From Frigididesulfovibrio sp031553235 (GTDB lineage Bacteria > Desulfobacterota > Desulfovibrionia > Desulfovibrionales > Desulfovibrionaceae), in NCBI GenBank assembly GCA_031553235.1, contig JAVBLS010000048.1, positions 65,134 through 129,133 of the forward strand: DNA of 64,000 nt, in the 5' to 3' direction. Within the stretch, counting starts at the first letter, position 1; the number at the start of each line of letters is the position of its first letter. Positions 51,572 through 60,000 of this stretch are shown one piece after another. The position numbers and the translations under genes are program-made. The notes beneath the pieces were generated by a model, which was given only the letters and a program-made list of their open reading frames with translations, had not been told where the DNA came from and searched no databases.

Positions 51572-52732
51572 TCAGGCCTCCATAATCGCGGCCACCTTCT
51601 CCATGGTTTCGGAGATGGGCAGGCGTTGCGGGCATTTCTCCTCGCATTCTCCGCAGTGCAGACATTTGGAGGCGCGCTCGTCTTCGTCCAGCCGGTATTT
51701 GTACTTCATTTTGGCCGCTGCGCGCACCGCTTCCGCGTCCAGCAAAAAGTAATCGTTGTAGGCGGCAAAGGCCGTGGGAATTTTCACTCCGTTCGGGCAG
51801 GGCAGGCAATAGCCGCAGGCGGTGCAGTTGACGGGCAGCCGGGCCAGCAGGCGGATCCGCACCTCGTCGGCGGCGGCGAAATCAGCCTCGGACAGCCGCT
51901 CGGGGTTTGCGGCAAGGGCCAGGTTTTCTTCCATTTGTTGCATGGTGCTCATGCCGCTGAGCACCAGATCCACTTCCGGCCGGCTCCACAGCCAGCGCAG
52001 CCCCCAGTCGGCCAGGCTCCGGCCCGGCCGTGCCTTGGCCAGAACGGCGCGCAGATCGTCCGGGATGTGGTCGGTCAAGAAGCCGCCGCGCAACGGCTCC
52101 ATGACCACCAGCCCCAGGCCGCGCTCCTTGGCCAGAAGAGCCCCCTGGCTGCCCGCCTGGTAGTCGAGGTCCAGGTAGTTGTACTGGATTTGCGCGAACT
52201 CCCAATCGTAGCCTTTCACGATGTCCGCAAAAACGGGCAGGATGTCGTGGAAAGAAAAGCCCACGTGTCCGATGCGCCCGTCCTTGCGGGCCTCTTCCAG
52301 AAATTCAAGCATGCCCGCCCGCAGCATGTTCTCCCAGACGCCGGATTTCAGGGCATGGGCCAGGTAAAAATCTATGTGCCCGGTCTGCAGGCGCTCCAAC
52401 TGGCTGTCCAGAACGGCGTGCATTTCTTTCTTGGTAGTGACCATCCAGGTGGGCAGCTTGGTGGCCAGCTTGACCTTTTCACGGTAGCCGCCGGCCAGGG
52501 CCCGGCCGAGAAAGATCTCGCTTTGGCCCGGGACGCCGATGCCGGCCGGGCTGTGGTAGGGGTAGGCGGTGTCGAGGTAATTCACCCCGTTGTCTACGGC
52601 CTTCCGCAACATGGCCGTGGCCAGGGGAAAGTCGATGTCCGAGGCCTTGGGGCCGCACAGGGGCAACCGCATACAGCCGAAGCCGAGAATGGAAACCTCT
52701 TCGCCGGTTTTGCCCAGAACGGTCTTTTGCAT
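51572..52732 (-). CDS. Aldo/keto reductase with C-terminal 4Fe-4S ferredoxin-like domain
   Basis: A 386-residue protein. Residues 1-280 form an aldo/keto reductase barrel (VSILGFGCMRLP, DTAYPYHSPAG with the catalytic Tyr). A Cys-rich tail follows: CTACGYCLPCPNG and CLHCGECEEKCPQRLPI, which can hold [4Fe-4S] clusters. Such fused oxidoreductases are common in anaerobes; the substrate is unknown. ATG 52732 (MQKTVLG) has a GGGAGG box upstream. It is transcribed away from the SDR gene at 52882. Confidence 0.87.
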   Translation of the reverse strand: MQKTVLGKTGEEVSILGFGCMRLPLCGPKASDIDFPLATAMLRKAVDNGVNYLDTAYPYHSPAGIGVPGQSEIFLGRALAGGYREKVKLATKLPTWMVTTKKEMHAVLDSQLERLQTGHIDFYLAHALKSGVWENMLRAGMLEFLEEARKDGRIGHVGFSFHDILPVFADIVKGYDWEFAQIQYNYLDLDYQAGSQGALLAKERGLGLVVMEPLRGGFLTDHIPDDLRAVLAKARPGRSLADWGLRWLWSRPEVDLVLSGMSTMQQMEENLALAANPERLSEADFAAADEVRIRLLARLPVNCTACGYCLPCPNGVKIPTAFAAYNDYFLLDAEAVRAAAKMKYKYRLDEDERASKCLHCGECEEKCPQRLPISETMEKVAAIMEA

Positions 52733-52762
52733 GACGCCTCCCGCAAATGTGGTGTGGTTTTG

Positions 52763-52792
52763 GGTATACCGCCCTCGGCGCGGGTTTGTCGA
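52763..52792 (-). promoter_or_regulatory. Candidate promoter of the aldo/keto reductase gene
   Basis: TCGACA at 52792-52787 and TATACC at 52768-52763 with 18 bp between them fit a sigma-70 promoter (5/6 and 4/6 matches). It lies about 30 bp from the start codon in the divergent gap with the SDR gene. Confidence 0.4.
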
Positions 52793-52881
52793 GCCGGACC
52801 GGCGCAGTATCACGCCAAACCACCCCACTCCCGCTGGGCAAGGCAAGGCCTTTCTGTTAGATTGGAGTCGCGGAGGTGCTT

Positions 52882-54402
52882 ATGCAGGAACGCATCCTTG
52901 TGGCCGGGGCCACCGGCTACGTGGGCGGACGTCTGGTGCCCCTGTTGCTGAAGAAGGGGCACTTGGTACGCGCCCTGTCGCGCAGTGTGGAAAAGGTGCG
53001 CTCCCGTCCTTGGGGCGGGCACGAGAGCCTGGAAGTCGTCCAGGGCGACATGCACGACCTGGAGAGCGTGCGCCGGGCAGTGCAGGACCGCGACGTCATC
53101 TACTATCTGGTGCACAGCATGGAGGACCGCCACGCCAGCTTCAGCCTGGCCGACCGGCAGGCCGCCTACAACATGGTCCGGGCTCTCAAGGGCGCCTCGG
53201 TGCGCCGGCTGATTTACCTTTCCGGGCTGTTGCCCGACGACCCCAATCTCAGCCAACATTTGCGTTCGCGCGGCGAGGTGGCGGAAATCCTTTCCCTGGC
53301 CGACACGCCCGTGACCACCCTGCGCGCGGCCCAGCTTATCGGCGCGGGCTCGGCCTCGTTCGAGATGATCCGCTGGCTGGCCGAGCGGCTGCCGATCATG
53401 GTCACGCCCAAGTGGACCCGCGTGCTCACCCAGCCCATTTCCATTTCCGACACTCTGGGCTATCTGGTGGGCGTGCTCGAGCGCCCGGAAACCGCGGGTG
53501 AAACCTACGACATCGGCGGCCCGGACATTTTGAGCTACAAGGATCTTTTCCAGGTTTACGCCGAGGCCGCCGGGTTGCGCCGGCGCCTGATCATCCCCAT
53601 TCCCTGGCTGCCCCTGGGCTTCTCGGCCGCCTGGGTCAGCCTGATCACGCCCATTCCCGGAGCCCTGGCCCGGCCGCTGATCAAGGGCATGCGCAACGAG
53701 GTGGTCTGCTCCGAAACCCGCATCCGGCAGGTTATTCCCCAGGATCTCACGCCCATCCGCACGGCCATGGAACGGGCCGTGGGCCATTTGCGCAGGCAGT
53801 CGGTCAAGAGCAGCTGGTTCGACGCCGGCCTGCCCGCCGTGCCCGAATGGGTGCAGCGCGGCGACGCCGGCTATGCCGGGGCCGGGGCCTACAGCGACTG
53901 CTACAGCATCCGCCTGGCCGCGAGTCCTGCCGAGGCCTGGCGGCCGATCATCCACATCGGCGGCGCCACCGGCTGGTACGGCAAAAACCTGCTCTGGCGG
54001 TTGCGCGGACTCATGGACAAGATGGTCGGCGGCCCGGGCGCGCACCGCGGCCGGCGCAGCATGGAAAACCTCTACGTGGGCGACGGCCTGGATTTCTGGC
54101 GGGTGATGGACATTCAGAAAGAAAAACGTCTGCTCCTGTTCACGGAAATGCGCCTGCCCGGCGAGGGCCTGCTGGACCTGCGCGTCGATCCGGTCGTCGG
54201 GGCGGAAGAGGAGGGCGGGCCGGTCACCGATCTGGTGCTTTGCCTGTTCTTCCGGCCGCGCGGCCTGCCCGGCCGAGCCTATTGGTACGCGGTCATGCCC
54301 TTTCACCGCCTGGTCTTCATGTCCATGCTCAAGGTCGTGGCCGACCGCATCGAGAGGCCGGTGTTGCGCGGGGCAAAACGCATAGTACTCCCAACCCAAT
54401 AA
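52882..54402 (+). CDS. SDR-family NAD(P)-binding protein with DUF2867 domain
   Basis: A 506-residue protein. Residues 1-300 form an atypical short-chain dehydrogenase with the NAD(P) motif VAGATGYVGGRLVP. The C-terminal 190 residues match the DUF2867 domain (GATGWYGKNLLWRLRGLMD, PGRAYWYAVMPFHRLVF). These two-domain proteins are widespread but lack a known substrate. ATG 52882 is chosen because GGAGG lies 5 bp upstream; a GTG at 52876 is in frame but poorer. A GNAT gene follows 19 bp later. Confidence 0.85.
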   Translation: MQERILVAGATGYVGGRLVPLLLKKGHLVRALSRSVEKVRSRPWGGHESLEVVQGDMHDLESVRRAVQDRDVIYYLVHSMEDRHASFSLADRQAAYNMVRALKGASVRRLIYLSGLLPDDPNLSQHLRSRGEVAEILSLADTPVTTLRAAQLIGAGSASFEMIRWLAERLPIMVTPKWTRVLTQPISISDTLGYLVGVLERPETAGETYDIGGPDILSYKDLFQVYAEAAGLRRRLIIPIPWLPLGFSAAWVSLITPIPGALARPLIKGMRNEVVCSETRIRQVIPQDLTPIRTAMERAVGHLRRQSVKSSWFDAGLPAVPEWVQRGDAGYAGAGAYSDCYSIRLAASPAEAWRPIIHIGGATGWYGKNLLWRLRGLMDKMVGGPGAHRGRRSMENLYVGDGLDFWRVMDIQKEKRLLLFTEMRLPGEGLLDLRVDPVVGAEEEGGPVTDLVLCLFFRPRGLPGRAYWYAVMPFHRLVFMSMLKVVADRIERPVLRGAKRIVLPTQ

Positions 54403-54421
54403 AGGACCCCTGAGAAATCCC

Positions 54422-55012
54422 ATGGAGACCATCCGCTTTCGGCCGGTGACGCCGGCCGACGCGCCGGTTTTGTTGCGCATCTATGCGCCCTATGTCGAGC
54501 ACACCGTCATTTCCTTTGAAGCAGAGGTGCCGACGCAAAAGGAGTTTGCCCGGCGCGTTGTCGAGATCTCGGCCCGTTGGCCCTATTTGATCTGCGAGGT
54601 CGACGGCGAAACAGTCGGCTATTCGTATGCTTCGCCCTTGAGAGAACGCGCCGCCTACCAATGGGACGTGGAGCTTTCGGGCTATTTTCGGCAGGGCGCC
54701 ACCGGCCGCGGCCTCGGCGCGGCCGCGCTCGCGGCCCTGCTTGAGGTGCTGCGCCTGCAGAACATCTGCAACGCTTACGGCTGCGTGGTCGTGCCCAACC
54801 CGTCCAGCGAGGCGGTGTTGCAGCGCTTCGGCTTCATCCCGGCCGGCGTCTGGACGAAAACCGGTTGGAAGCACGGGCGCTGGCTTGATGTGGCCTGGTT
54901 TCAGAAGCGCCTGATTGCGGGCGACGCCCCTCCGGCCCCGCTCAAAGGCATTGCCGAGGTTGACCCGGCGGCGGTGGCCGCGATTTTGAAACGACACGGC
55001 GTCGTCAAATAG
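54422..55012 (+). CDS. GNAT N-acetyltransferase, phosphinothricin-acetyltransferase-like
   Basis: A 196-residue GNAT protein with IRFRPVTPADAPVLLRIYAP at the start, QGATGRGLGAAALAALLEV as the acetyl-CoA loop, and GFIPAGVWTKTGWKHGRWLD near the end, typical of the phosphinothricin/methionine-sulfone acetyltransferase group. It lies in an operon with the SDR gene. Its stop TAG (55010-55012) is the first part of the terminal repeat TAGAGCATC of a MITE-like element, so its C-terminus may have been set by that insertion. Confidence 0.87.
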   Translation: METIRFRPVTPADAPVLLRIYAPYVEHTVISFEAEVPTQKEFARRVVEISARWPYLICEVDGETVGYSYASPLRERAAYQWDVELSGYFRQGATGRGLGAAALAALLEVLRLQNICNAYGCVVVPNPSSEAVLQRFGFIPAGVWTKTGWKHGRWLDVAWFQKRLIAGDAPPAPLKGIAEVDPAAVAAILKRHGVVK

Positions 55013-55270
55013 AGCATCTTCCCTTTGAGCCTGGTGCCCGCGGGCGGGCATCGCGCGGCAAGGATTTGCCGGCAAATCATTCTCTTGCCCCGGAGTGTGT
55101 TGGCGCCAGGATACGGCGTCGGCATGCCCCGGGGCAAAATAGAGCAGTTTACGCTTCAAATAGTCGCTTAACGGCGGGCAAAGCCCGCCTACGCCTATTT
55201 GGCGGCAAGGATTTGCCGACAAATCCTTGCGAGCATTTCAAGTGTGAAATGCTCTAGTGTGAGATGCTCT
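55010..55270. repeat. Older, diverged MITE-like element, interrupted by copy 2
   Basis: The ends AGAGCATCT (55011-55019) and AGATGCTCT (55262-55270) are exact inverted repeats. The left part holds a GC-rich hairpin near 55034-55050 and the family-type GCAAGGATTTGCCGGCAAAT at 55058-55077. The newer 117-bp copy (55140-55256) sits inside. No gene is present. Confidence 0.6.
55140..55256 (+). repeat. MITE-like repeat, copy 2
   Basis: 117 bp, from TAGAGCAG to TGCTCTA. It is the reverse complement of 51317-51432 apart from three substitutions. It shares the same three hairpins (GGCGGGCAAAGCCCGCC at 55173-55189, the AAGGATTTG hairpin, and GAGCATTTCAAGTGTGAAAT at the right end). The two copies bracket 3.7 kb with three genes. 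Confidence 0.8.
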
Positions 55271-55460
55271 GCAAAGACAGATTTATATTGTATACTTTCA
55301 AAATGCTTATGTGTAATATATATATCAGGTGAAATAATAATATTTCACAATATGGTTTAATCATCAATAAACATGATTTGAATATATTTTAACGTTATAC
55401 ATATATATAAATTTATATATATGTATTCCATAATACAACCAAGATAAAATCCATAAAATA
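55271..55460 (+). promoter_or_regulatory. AT-rich leader of the diguanylate cyclase gene with 30-bp perfect palindrome
   Basis: This 190-bp stretch is strongly A+T-rich, unlike all its surroundings. It includes a 30-bp perfect palindrome at 55397-55426 (ATACATATATATAAA and its reverse complement), ending 34 bp before the start codon. It could be a regulator-binding site or a cruciform. A TATACT at about 55290 may be a -10 box, with no clear -35 box. Confidence 0.5.
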
Positions 55461-56900
55461 ATGGTGAACGCAGTGAATGATGGAATTTACCCTTATTTAA
55501 ATCTGGAAAAAAGACGGAAATTCCATTTTAAAAGACTTTCCAAAGAGGCTGCGGGCGCTTTTTGCGTCTGCCTGCTGTTTGGCCTGATCGTTGCCGGCAT
55601 CTTTCTCGAACACAGATGCAAGCTGGAACGGGCGGAAATGGAGTGTCTGATCATTGAAAAAAGTATCGCCATCCAGGAGACCGTCTCCAGGCTTCTGTAC
55701 AAAACCCAGGGCCTGGCCGCGCTGGTCATCGACACCCGGGGGCATGTGGCCAATTTTGAGCGCGTGGCCGCGAGCCTCGTCGACGACCCGGATATTCTCA
55801 ACGTCCTTCTGGCGCCCGACGGGGTGGTTGCCGACGTATACCCGCGCGCGGGCAACGAAGCGCTTCTCGGCTACGACCTGTTCGGCCAAGGGCCGGGCAA
55901 TAAGGAGGCCGTGCTGGCCAAAGAGCGCGGCAGCATGGTCTTTGGCGGGCCTTTTCCCCTGCTGCAGGGCGGCTGGGGCCTGGTGGGCCGGCTGCCGGTC
56001 CGGGTCGAGGACTCGGAGGGCATATACCGTTTTTGGGGGCTGGTCTCGGTCACCCTGCGCTTTCCCCAGGTCATGGACGGCCTGGGACTGAATACGCTGG
56101 AACGCCTGGGCTACGCCTATGAGATCCGGCGCTTCAACCCCGATACTGAAGAAAAACAGATCATCGCTTCCGGCGGGGCAAGCAGCGACCGGGGCGATCT
56201 GGTGGAAAAGCGCATCAGGATTCTGAACTCCGACTGGCTGTTCCGTCTGGCGCCGCTGCAGCACCACTTTCTTCGTCCGGAAAAGCTGCTGATGCTCGGC
56301 CTGGTCGTCAGCCTCAGCCTGCTCATCGGTCTGATTGTGCAGCGCAACGCCGACCTGCGTGCCGCCCGGGACGGGCTGGAGCGCATGGTCAAAACCGACC
56401 CCTTGACCGGCCTGCTCAACCGCAAGGGCCTGTTCCCAATCCTGGAAAATCTGTTGCGCCGGCGGGAAACGTTCCATCTCTGGTATATCGACCTGAACCA
56501 CTTCAAGCAGGTCAACGACACCTTCGGGCACAACGTCGGCGATGTGGTGCTGCGCGAGTTCGGCGCTCGGTTGAGCCGGCTTTTGGGCTCGGAGCATATT
56601 TTCGCCCGGATCGGCGGCGACGAATTCGTTTTGCTGCACCTGGGCGGGCCGGCCGGCCCCGAAGACACGGCCGCCTTCTGGGCCGAGGCCGAGCGGCAGG
56701 TGGGCGAGGAGCCGATCATGGCCAACGGCCGGAGCATTTTTCTGACCTTCAGCAAGGGCGTGGCCGCCTGCCCCGAGGATGGGGAAACCCCCGACGCCCT
56801 GATCGCCTGCGCCGACCGGCGCATGTACGACAAGAAGAACGAGCGCCTGGCTGCGGAGCGGAAGCGGAGGGCCGGCGACCGTGCCGACAACCGCTTCTGA
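55461..56900 (+). CDS. Membrane diguanylate cyclase with CHASE-like sensor domain
   Basis: A 479-residue protein. A first membrane helix (about 30-50), a periplasmic CHASE-like domain (about 55-260, with YPRAGNEALLGYDL), a second helix (about 275-295) and a GGDEF domain (about 305-465) with IGGDEFVLL (G385-F389). It should make cyclic di-GMP. The RxxD inhibitory site, expected five residues before GGDEF, reads GSEH, so product inhibition is probably lost. No strong ribosome site precedes ATG 55461. The gene converges on the adhesin gene. Confidence 0.9.
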   Translation: MVNAVNDGIYPYLNLEKRRKFHFKRLSKEAAGAFCVCLLFGLIVAGIFLEHRCKLERAEMECLIIEKSIAIQETVSRLLYKTQGLAALVIDTRGHVANFERVAASLVDDPDILNVLLAPDGVVADVYPRAGNEALLGYDLFGQGPGNKEAVLAKERGSMVFGGPFPLLQGGWGLVGRLPVRVEDSEGIYRFWGLVSVTLRFPQVMDGLGLNTLERLGYAYEIRRFNPDTEEKQIIASGGASSDRGDLVEKRIRILNSDWLFRLAPLQHHFLRPEKLLMLGLVVSLSLLIGLIVQRNADLRAARDGLERMVKTDPLTGLLNRKGLFPILENLLRRRETFHLWYIDLNHFKQVNDTFGHNVGDVVLREFGARLSRLLGSEHIFARIGGDEFVLLHLGGPAGPEDTAAFWAEAERQVGEEPIMANGRSIFLTFSKGVAACPEDGETPDALIACADRRMYDKKNERLAAERKRRAGDRADNRF

Positions 56901-56967
56901 GGAGTGGGCGTGATGCTTTGACAGTGTGCGTCTGCCCGCCGTCGCGCCTCGCTTCTCTGGGTGAAAG

Positions 56968-56995
56968 AAAAGCCGCCCCACCCGGGGCGGCTTTT
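56968..56995. terminator. Bidirectional terminator between the cyclase and adhesin genes
   Basis: A perfect 12-bp stem AAAAGCCGCCCC/GGGGCGGCTTTT with a 4-nt loop. The A-run on one side and T-run on the other serve both strands. It lies between two convergent genes. Confidence 0.9.
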
Positions 56996-57033
56996 CTGTT
57001 GAGCGGTTGTTGCCGAGTGCTTGGTCGGCCGCA

Positions 57034-60000
57034 TCAGCCGCCGATGTTGGTCAGCATCTGCTGGAGCAGGGCCGCCTTGGCGGCGTCATCGCTGGGACTG
57101 TCGGCGTGCGCATGGCTCAGGGCCTGGAGCTGGTCGTTGTTCAGGTGCGAATCCGCCAGGGTGATTTCCACCGTCTGGCAACCGACCTTCACGGTCAAGT
57201 GCTCCGCTGTCGAGGCCGTTACGTCGATCTTTCCGCCCTGCACCGCATCGAGAACATCCGCGAAGGAAATGTTCTTCTGCTCGGTGGTGCCGAACAGGTC
57301 GGTGAAGCTCAGGCGGTCTTCGCGCAGTGTGAAGTCCATGACCTTATCAATGCTCGCGGTGTCGCCGGCGCACTCGCCGGCAGCCCAGGCGAAGGTATCC
57401 GCGCCGGAACCGCCGTACATCACATCCGCGCCGAGGCCGCCATAGATGAGGTCGTTGCCGGCGCCGCTGTGGATGGTGTCGTTGCCGTCGCCGCCGAAGA
57501 TGGTGTCGTTGCCCGAGCCGCCGTGGATCAGGTCGTGGCCCGTACCGCCGTCGATCAGGTTGTGACCGCCGCCGCTGTGGATGGTGTCGTTGCCGTCACC
57601 GCCGAAGATGGTGTCGTTGCCCGTACCACCGTGGATGACGTCGTTGCCGGCGCCGCCGTGCAGCACGTTGTCGCCGTTGCCGCCGTAAATCACGTCGTTG
57701 CCGGAACCGCCATGGATGGTGTCGTTGCCCTCATGGCCGACGATGACGTTGTTGTGGCTGTCGGTCGAGAGGTCAAGCTTGCCGTTCACATCGTGCACAT
57801 ATTCGTCGGAACGGATGTACACGAAGGAAGAGGAAGCGTCGCTCGAGCCCGGTTCCTTGATGGTGTATTCAATGTTGATGTTGTCGAAACTGCCGTTGTG
57901 GGTCTGATACCAGTACTCGCCGGTGGAGTTGACGGTCAGCCGGCCGCCTGCCACCTCCCCGGAGAAGCAGTTGTCGGCGTCCAAAGGATAGGCCGTGCCG
58001 TTGACCACAATGCTGCCGTGGAGCACCGCGCGGTCGCCCGGGGTGTCGCGTTCGCCCATGGGGTTGTGGTCTTCGATCATGTTGCCGTGGTATACCTGCT
58101 CGCCCAGGCTCAGATCGGGCCGGTAAACAAGTTGATCCACGTACAGGACGGGCATCTTGCCGGTATCGCCCGCGTCGGAGCAGCCGATGATCAGGGTGTA
58201 CTTGCCGGGGCCGCTCACCGGGATGGAGCACACGCCCTTGTCCCAGTCGCCGTCGGCCGTCGTGTCCAGCTTGCCGGCCCAGAAGATCTTGCCGTGGGCG
58301 TCCAGCAGGACGGCGAAGGCGTGTTCCTTGGCGCCGTTGGTGCCGTTGATGTCGCCCCGGTCCAGCAGGTAGTTGAACTTCAGGGTGCCGGCCGTGTTCA
58401 TCTCGAAGGACTTCTCGATGTAGGCGCCGGCCGAGGGCGCGCCCAAGCCGAGGTTGTTGCCGTTGACGTCTGTGAGATCGGAAGCTTTCAGGCCGGTGAT
58501 GTCGCGGACGGACTCGTCAAAACTCACCCCGCTGCCGCCCTTTCGGGCCGAGATCTGCACGAAGGTGTCGGCGGCGGTCGCGTTTCTGGTCGTTCCGTCA
58601 ATGGTCATCATGCTGGTGCCGGCGGCAACCTTGGCCCCATGGGTGAAGGAGGTGAAGCTGTTGCCGGATTTGGCGCTGTAAGAGGCGTCCCACTTGCCGG
58701 AGGCGTTGTCGAAGTTGTCCAGAACGATGAACGAACCGGTGCCGTTGGGGCTGCCGTCCACATACTGGCGAACGTGTTCGGCCAGGCTGTCGAAGGCTTC
58801 GGGCTTGGCGTCCTGGATGATCAGGTTCACGGTGGTCGTGCTGCTGTCGCCGTCGCGGTCGGTGATGGTCACCCGCAGCTTGTAGAGCACGTCGGCGTCC
58901 ACGCCCTTGGAGGATTCCAGGGTATAAGTGCCGTCGGCCTTCACGGTCAGGAACACGCCCCTGTCGATCTCGGTCCGTTCGCCGATCTTGACTTCCTGAT
59001 CGCCGAACATGACCTTGGCCACTTGGGTGAAGTCGGCCGACCGGATGTCGTTGTTGTCCGTGGAGGCATCGCCCAGCAGGTTGCCCGTGGCCGAGCCGGC
59101 CTTGACCACGGCGGTCAGGGACTCGGCAAGCACGCCGTAGTCTTTGACCTTGATGGCGTGGTCGTCGCCGTCGCCGGTAACGCCCTTCAGGACCTCAAAG
59201 CTGCTGTCGTTGGTAATGGCGTTGCCTACGCCGAAGGCATACACTTCCACCCGCTCGTTGCCGGCGTCGGCGCCGTGCGACTTGATGAAGTTGCGCCAGG
59301 ATGTGTAGTTCTGGTCCAGACCGCAGTTGGGCTCGCCGTCGGAGATGAAGTAGACCTTCTGGTTGTAACCGCGCAGGCTGCCGTCCTGCTGGGCCGCTTC
59401 CACCAGCCGCTGGGTCGCGTCCAGCGGGCCGTCGTAGTTGGTGCTGGTGTTGTCCTGGCCGAGTCGCGCCCAGGTGTTGATGGAAGTGGTCCCGTTGTAG
59501 TTGGTCACCGCAGTGCCGGCGGCGTTGTACGTCGGCGTGCCGCCGACGTACAGCACGTCGCCCAGAAGCTTGAGCATGGCCGTGGTGTCGAGATGGTCGG
59601 CCTTGAGCACCGCGTCCGCCGAGAAGTCGACCAGGGTGAATTTGGCTTCGATGCCCTTGGCCTCGTATTCCTTGACCAGCTTGTACAGGGCCTCGATGCC
59701 GTTGCGCAGGCCGACGGAGGAGGCGTTGGTGATGCTGCCCGACACGTCCATGACCAGATAGACGTCTTCCGGAGAGATGACGCTTTCGGTCACGGCCAGG
59801 GACATTTCACGCGCGCTGGGGGCGTCGTCCACGATGGCCACGGCCACGGCGTTGTCCAGGACCAGGGTCTTGGGAGCGCCGTTGTCGTCCACGCCTTCAT
59901 ACTCGGCCTTGAAGTCCAGGTACAGGCCCTGGGCGTTGTACGGCTGCCCGTCACCGCCGGAGGCGTGCCGGATCGGGTGGTGCAGTTCCACCTCAAAGTC

